NCBI RefSeq assembly: GCF_037893015.1
Contig: NC_133663.1
Span: 138,888,553 to 138,952,552 of the forward strand
Reading direction: 5' to 3'
Source: Macrotis lagotis
Taxonomy: Eukaryota > Chordata > Mammalia > Peramelemorphia > Peramelidae
Length of the DNA stretch: 64,000 nucleotides
Made by a program: the position numbers and the translations under genes. The number at the start of each line of letters is the position of its first letter. The stretch's first letter is position 1. Of this stretch, positions 58,696-64,000 are shown piece by piece. Below the pieces are notes generated by a model that did no database searches, was not told the DNA's origin, and saw only the letters and a list, made by a program, of their open reading frames with translations.

Positions 58696-59537
58696 AATTC
58701 CAGCTTTAAAAAAAAGATATTTTAAGGTAATATGATTAGCTGCCAAATGGATAACATAGTCACTATGAAAGTTGATATTAGAGGAGAGAGTAATCATTTC
58801 AGAGTAGAGTGCATTGAAAAGGTTTCATGAAAGCAAACAAATCGAAGTTGGTCCTTGAAATATAGATTCTCTATGTATATAATCTACTATTACTTTTACT
58901 CTACTATATAAAATCTTAGTTAATTTTAGGATGCTCAACTCAAGTCAGGATTTTTAGCTTACTGTTCTTTCCAATAAATCATATGTCCCCCACCCCACTC
59001 CTTTAATCCATACTATTCCTAGAATAGTTTCCCTTCTTCTCTGTTTTTCTTTGGGCCTCCAATGGTGCTATTGCTTTTTGCTCACTCCTTTTCTATATTC
59101 CTCTACAATAGCTATACCTATTTCTTCTACTCAAATGGTTCTCCATATCCACCATAGAAAATATGAATTATTGGTCCTGCTATTCAAGGATCTTTTATAA
59201 TCCATTTTCAATACAACTTCCTGGTTTTTATGAATTCTACATATCAGCCAAATTGAATGATTCTCTATTCCCTGTTGCTCACATTCTAATCCTTTTGGAT
59301 GCAAGGCATGAGTTTTGTCTACCTCTATATCCTTTGTACTTAGCAGAGTAGATTACTTTTGGCAGATGGAAAAGGAGATGGAGATAAAAGGAGAAAAAAA
59401 TATTGCTTAAAGAAAACAGTTCATTACTTATATTGCAATGTTCAAGAAGATAATATTTTAATCAAAAACCAAAATATGCACATTTTCAAAATCTCTGATT
59501 ATACCAACAAAATGGTCCATCTGGCAATTTTTCTCAA
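58696..59537. other. Unassigned DNA
   Basis: A stretch at 59280-59345 could be a very old L2 3' UTR. No gene. Confidence 0.45.
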
Positions 59538-59576
59538 CTATATATATATATATAAATATGTGTGTGTATGTGTGTG

Positions 59577-59618
<42 letters not shown>
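59538..59618. repeat. (TA)n(TG)n(TA)n microsatellite
   Basis: Compound repeat with two TA blocks around TGTG/TATG units. The Y/I-rich frames on both strands are artefacts. Confidence 0.95.
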
Positions 59619-59619
<1 letters not shown>

Positions 59620-59914
59620 TAAAAAGTCATAGTTAATAGCTGACTTTTGCACTTTGTTCATATGTTTTAGATCAGCAAGGATTAGAACTTATCCATGTCA
59701 CTGGTGTATAGCTTAAAGGAAGGATATGAGGAAGAGATATACCACAACAATTTTATATCACAGCAATGATTATCTGCTTGGGAGTTAGAAAACAGTAGAC
59801 TTGAATGAGGAAGGCAGTTTAGGGGAGAAAACATGTTCTTTCAATGCAGATCAACAGCTGTTAAACAGGTTATAATATTAGAGAGTTTCTTGTGACTATA
59901 AGAGGCTAGAACAA
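59619..59914. other. Unassigned DNA
   Basis: Nothing recognised. Confidence 0.5.
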
Positions 59915-60000
59915 TGACAAATCTAGAATCACATAGCCAGTAGATAACAAAAGCAGGGCTTGAACCCAATGCTAACCTTTCTGATAAGCTCTGTTTCCTC
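59915..60000 (-). mobile_element. MIR fragment, antisense
   Basis: 'agaatcacatagccagtaga' and 'agcagggcttgaacccaatg' match the antisense MIR core (pattern 'cacacagctagtaag' then 'ggattcgaaccca'). Confidence 0.6.
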
Positions 60001-62014
60001 TTGCATTGCATATAAAAATAACTAAATGTTAAATTGAATCCCATCATTGATTTGGCACTTAGAATTAAACTTCCATTTTATATTGTCACATTACATATAA
60101 ACTCAGTTTTCTAATAGGTTGCAATTCCTCTAGAATAAGAATTCATGTTGCATATCTCTTTGTATCACCAGTGCTTAGTAAAGCACTTTATAAGGAGTAT
60201 GGAGTCAATGTTTTGGTTATTTTCAAGACAATAGAAAAGCACAAGACAACATAGACAACAAATAATTAAGTCTTAACTTGTGAACTGTTTGGTTTAAGTA
60301 GAGTAAGGTAAAAGTAAAGTCAAAGTTATGGAGTGATAAAGGGAGATAAAACTAGAAGGACAAATTGGAGTTAGTTTATGGAAAGTCTTGTGAATATTCT
60401 ATAGCCAAGTGGAAACTTGAGGGAAAAGTTCAGAAGACAAATGAATGCTTCCAAAAAGTCTGCAAAAAAGTTAGACCATGACTATAGTGCATTAATTTGA
60501 GGCATGTATTTTCATTAAAACTAGTTTAGAAAGACTTAATTTTCAGGGTTAAATTTGCTAGTTTATGTTTTGGACCAATAGAAATCAAGATTTTGATTCA
60601 CAGCTGGATGATTTGAAGGGTTTGAGCAATATTACCTAATAAATACTACATCAAATGCTATATCACAAGGAAATCTGTTTGAAGAGTTAAATGTTTGGTA
60701 GCATTAGGCTAACTGAAGAGGTTAAGTCCAGAGAATGCAACTAGCACCAGGACCTAAGCCAAGGAAGAAGGATGCAGATGACTAAATCATGATGAGAATC
60801 AAAATTCTGATTGTTTCACTTCTAGTAAGGTAGTGTATAGATTTGTAGTTTTAGACAAGTTATTAGAGACAAGTAGTCATGTGGAAACACACCCTGACAA
60901 TAGTCCCATCTGGCTTTTCATGTATATTATTGGGATCAAATTGCAGCTAGAATTTATGCCCTTGAAAGTAATACAATTTAAAAAAAAGAATGAGGGCTTA
61001 ACTGTTGAGAATATATAACAATTAATTGTAATGAATCTTAGAAAAAAAAAGATGTGAACATCATTGATGTTGCAACCAAGAATATTTATTTAGGTTGTTG
61101 AGTTTATGCATCTGGTGAAAGGACTGTGCCCATGACAAAAGTAGAGTTTGTTGGAAGAAAAAAATGTTATATTCATTAAAAGAAGCCTGTGACATATAGT
61201 TCCTTTAGTATCTCAGCTTGAGTTATGTTCTTGCGTTGTGCACAAGCACACACAATGTGAATTATCACCTACCCTGTGACTTTAATCATGTGCAAGTTTC
61301 ATTTCCTAGTTTTAGAAAATACTTTTTCCTCCCTGAATGATTTTATTGCAGATAAAACAATCTAGCCTTTAATGGCATAGAAACACATCTTACTGAAATA
61401 TTAAAAATTCATATAAGTACCACCATTCCATAAATACAAGGCTAAGTAGTAGATCATTAGAAAAACAGTTCTTAGTTTATGCCTCTCTCTCTTTTAAAGA
61501 CATGGGTATGTTCCAAGAAGGAAAGACCCAGCATGGTCCTTAATTATTGGATTTGTATAAATAAAATGGCAACAATACATAGGACAAACAAGTTTCTTTT
61601 AAATCTCTTTGCTTTTTTTAAAAGAAATAATGAAAATAATGGGGAAAAAGTTAAGATTCTTGAATTTATTGGTAGTCCCTGCTTTACACCATATTGAATT
61701 AATGCCTTGTAAACATTTTTCTTTTGGGAAAATTGACTAAAATTATGCTGTCCTTGCTTCTCTGTTCTTGCTTCCCTGTTCAGTTGTTTTGCAGGCAAGA
61801 AAGGTCATATCTTGGTTAAAAAGCAGAAAACAAAAAACAAAAAGTGTACACAATTTTTTTTTAACAATTGAAACAAAATAATTTACTGTGAAAAACTGAA
61901 CAATTACATACCAATAGATTTCATCTCTTGAATTTTTCCTTAATAGAGGTGGGGTTAATAAGAAAATAGAATGATTACTAAGTTAAGTTCATTATTGATA
62001 AGAGGAAGTTAAAT
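60001..62014. other. Unassigned, repeat-poor DNA
   Basis: No gene, repeat or RNA gene recognised across 2 kb. Confidence 0.5.
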
Positions 62015-62205
62015 TGAGTAGAAAGCACACATTGAACTGGGAATGAGGAAATTTGAATTCTGATGTTGACTCTGCCACTCTCTGCCAAGGTGTACTTGGG
62101 TAGTCACTTAAAATCTTTCAGTCTCAATTGCTTCATTTTTAAAATAAGGAAGCTAAATTTGATCTCTCACTTTTCTTTCAACCTTAATAGTTTATGACAG
62201 TCCAA
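62015..62205 (+). mobile_element. MIR-type SINE, degraded
   Basis: 'aatttgaattctgatgttga', 'gggtagtcacttaaaatctt', 'cttcatttttaaaataagga' and 'ctaaatttgatctctca' keep the full SINE order. Confidence 0.58.
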
Positions 62206-62559
62206 AATAATGATGAAGGTAATCAACATATAAAAGACTAAAGAAGCTCAAGCCAACACAAAGATTAGGGAGATCTCAAAAACATTCAGTTAAAAACTTT
62301 TATTATCCTCTATGCTCCAGGAACAGAAGGCAATATTAGGCAAATATTCTGGTCATATCAAGAATGAATTAATTTTGCCCCAGGTGATCTCACTTTCATC
62401 CTTTATCTTTTTCTTTTAAGAACAGTAAAGCACTGAAAGGACAATGATTTATGATTCTTTTTTGATAGCCCTGGTAGGAAAAAGAACAACCACAACTTTT
62501 TTTCTCCTTAAGAGCAAGAATAGCAAATCAGAGACCTCTCTTCTACTTAAAATTATGTA
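62206..62559. other. Unassigned DNA
   Basis: Nothing recognised. Confidence 0.5.
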
Positions 62560-62670
62560 ATGGATATGGCGGGTGCCTAAAAGCCAGGAAAACCTGGGTT
62601 CAAACCTTGCCTCTGATACATACTGACTGTGTAACCAGGGTATAAACTTCTAGGTATTCTAAGGTCAGCA
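62560..62670 (+). mobile_element. MAR1-type SINE, degraded
   Basis: 'gccaggaaaacctgggttca' (B-box side) and 'ctctgatacatactgactgt' match the tRNA-like head and core of a marsupial SINE. Confidence 0.6.
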
Positions 62671-62937
62671 CTTTTCAAAGTGGAGGTTATTCATGCCCAC
62701 AGACAATAAATAGGATTAGCCCAAAGGATTTTTGGTAAGGCATTTTCAGGGAAGGAAAATAGGTTATACTCCAATCTCTGTAAGATAGCCAATATGTACT
62801 TGTCTCTCAATACAGATAAATCACTCCTTCATTCCCTTAACACTCTCTGAAATAAAATGTAGTAATCCAATAAACCCAGGCATTTGAAGCATCTAGGTAG
62901 GCAAAATTCTTTATTTCACATTCCCATCATTTTATAA

Positions 62938-63080
62938 ACCTTTTTTTTTTTTAAGGCAATGGGGTTAAGTTACTTGCCCAAGATCACATAGCTAGGCAAT
63001 TATTGTCTGAGGTCAAATTTGAACTCAGGTCCTTCTGACTCCAGGTCTGGTGCTCTATCCACTGTCCAACCTAGCTGCCC
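62938..63080 (-). mobile_element. tRNA-derived SINE (WALLSI/WSINE-like), antisense
   Basis: Near complete, from poly(T) and 'aaggcaatggggttaagtta' to 'acctagctgccc', with a 6-base gap in the 'taattattaag' core. Flanks 'cacattcccatc' (62917) and 'cactcccatc' (63081) look like a target-site duplication. Confidence 0.87.
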
Positions 63081-63469
63081 CACTCCCATCCCTTATGGGA
63101 TGTGATCGTACTACACATTTTCTCTCCCAGGTCCTCTAGAATTTGCCAAGCCCTAAAAGTCTTGGAGGAGCAACTCCTGAATAAGAATATTTACTCTTCT
63201 CTTTCATTTTCTAGGAATCATTGTGAAATAATATAAAAGAGTGAGTATGGATGTCCTGTGGTCTGAATCACATATGGCATACTAAATTGCATAGTAGATT
63301 TCCTCACAAACTCACCCTGTCCAAATTTCCCTATTACAATTTAGAATTCTACATTCTTCTACAGAATTTCTCTCTCTTAACTTTGCCCTTCCTCACTTCA
63401 CATATGATTATCTTGTCATTTATACATTCATAGCATTTCTCTATATCCTTCTATTTCATATAACCATAA
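63081..63469. other. Unassigned DNA
   Basis: Pyrimidine-rich right half may be older L2 sequence continuous with the next feature. Confidence 0.45.
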
Positions 63470-63720
63470 CCATCATTTCTCTTGCTTAGGCTATTGGAAT
63501 AACTTCCTAAAATTAGACTTCTTGCCTCAAGTCTTCCCACCCCCCTTTAATCCATCCTCTAAATATCTCCCAAATCTATTTCCCCCTCAAAACATTTGGA
63601 CATATCTTGTCACTATACTTCAATGGCTCCCTTCAATATTGTATGATCAAATAAACTTTTATATTTATCTCATCTTTTTAACCCCAAAGTAGTCAGATTG
63701 ATTTATTCCAATTAGATGAA
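63470..63720 (+). mobile_element. L2 LINE fragment
   Basis: 'taggctattggaataacttc', 'tttaatccatcctctaaata' and 'acttcaatggctcccttcaa' follow the L2 ORF2 C-terminal region in order (pattern 'actattgcaatagcctc' then 'tggctccctattgc'). Confidence 0.55.
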
Positions 63721-64000
63721 ACATTTGCATTGATTGCTAGTTGAAAGGTGTAGAATGTCAATTTGTTAAGCTGAAGATAGTGTATCATTTTTACTGTGTT
63801 ATATTTGGCAATTTGGTAATTTTTGGTATTTTTTTCTGTTTAATAGCTAACAGAAGATGTGGACAGAATAGTTAGGACCAGTCACTTATGAGAATGAGAA
63901 AATTCTTTGCTTTTGTGTGGGAATGATTACTAAACATCAGCTTTAGAAAGCTGCATGGCTACAGACATTATTCCCACCTTACCCCCAGCAACAGTATCCC

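Overview
The window looks like gene-poor marsupial nuclear DNA. It is AT-rich and CpG-poor. It is packed with retroelements of marsupial type: tRNA-derived SINEs that begin 'gggcagctaggtggc' and end 'cttgcaaaaacct', a MAR1-like CORE-SINE, L1 LINEs that begin 'ggagccaagatggtg', half-L1 (HAL1) elements, and old L2, L3/CR1 and MIR-type remnants. The dominant young SINE resembles those of Australian marsupials (WALLSI/WSINE-like), so an Australian lineage is my best guess; that is inference from remembered consensus sequences. I found no intact host gene, no tRNA or rRNA gene, no CRISPR array and no bacterial-type feature. All open reading frames are short; the longer ones are chance frames or parts of retroelements and retrocopies.

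Layout. 1-14.8 kb: old L3/CR1, L2 and MIR-type fragments, some younger SINEs, two L1 3' ends and one long L3 remnant (12.5-13.8 kb) broken by a MIR-type SINE and a GATA microsatellite. 14.8-25.5 kb: an internally deleted L1, an old L2 endonuclease region, an L3 3' end, simple repeats and L1 3' ends. 25.5-37.9 kb: the densest part. It holds a processed pseudogene of ARHGDIA (RhoGDI alpha), an L1 carrying its own 5' end, two head-to-tail half-L1 elements, a SINE, and antisense L1 pieces separated by an unidentified 0.54-kb segment. 38-50.4 kb: mostly unassigned DNA with SINEs and L1 3' ends. 50.4-55.8 kb: an antisense L1 with its 5' end, into which two SINEs and a near full-length ARL6IP1 retrocopy (2.35 kb, with target-site duplication) were inserted. 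55.8-64 kb: mostly unassigned DNA with sparse old repeats and one young SINE.

The parts do not form a pathway. They are layers of L1-driven retrotransposition: old L2/L3/MIR, then L1 and half-L1, then SINEs and gene retrocopies that used the L1 machinery (several clear target-site duplications, and one TT|AAAA-type insertion site). I see no undescribed biological system. The most interesting items are the tandem half-L1 chimera, the two retrocopies, the nested stack at 50-56 kb, and L1 copies that keep the 5' end but lack the 3' end, the reverse of the usual pattern. Element boundaries are read by eye and may be off by 10-50 bases. Repeat names rest on recalled consensus sequences, not on a database search.
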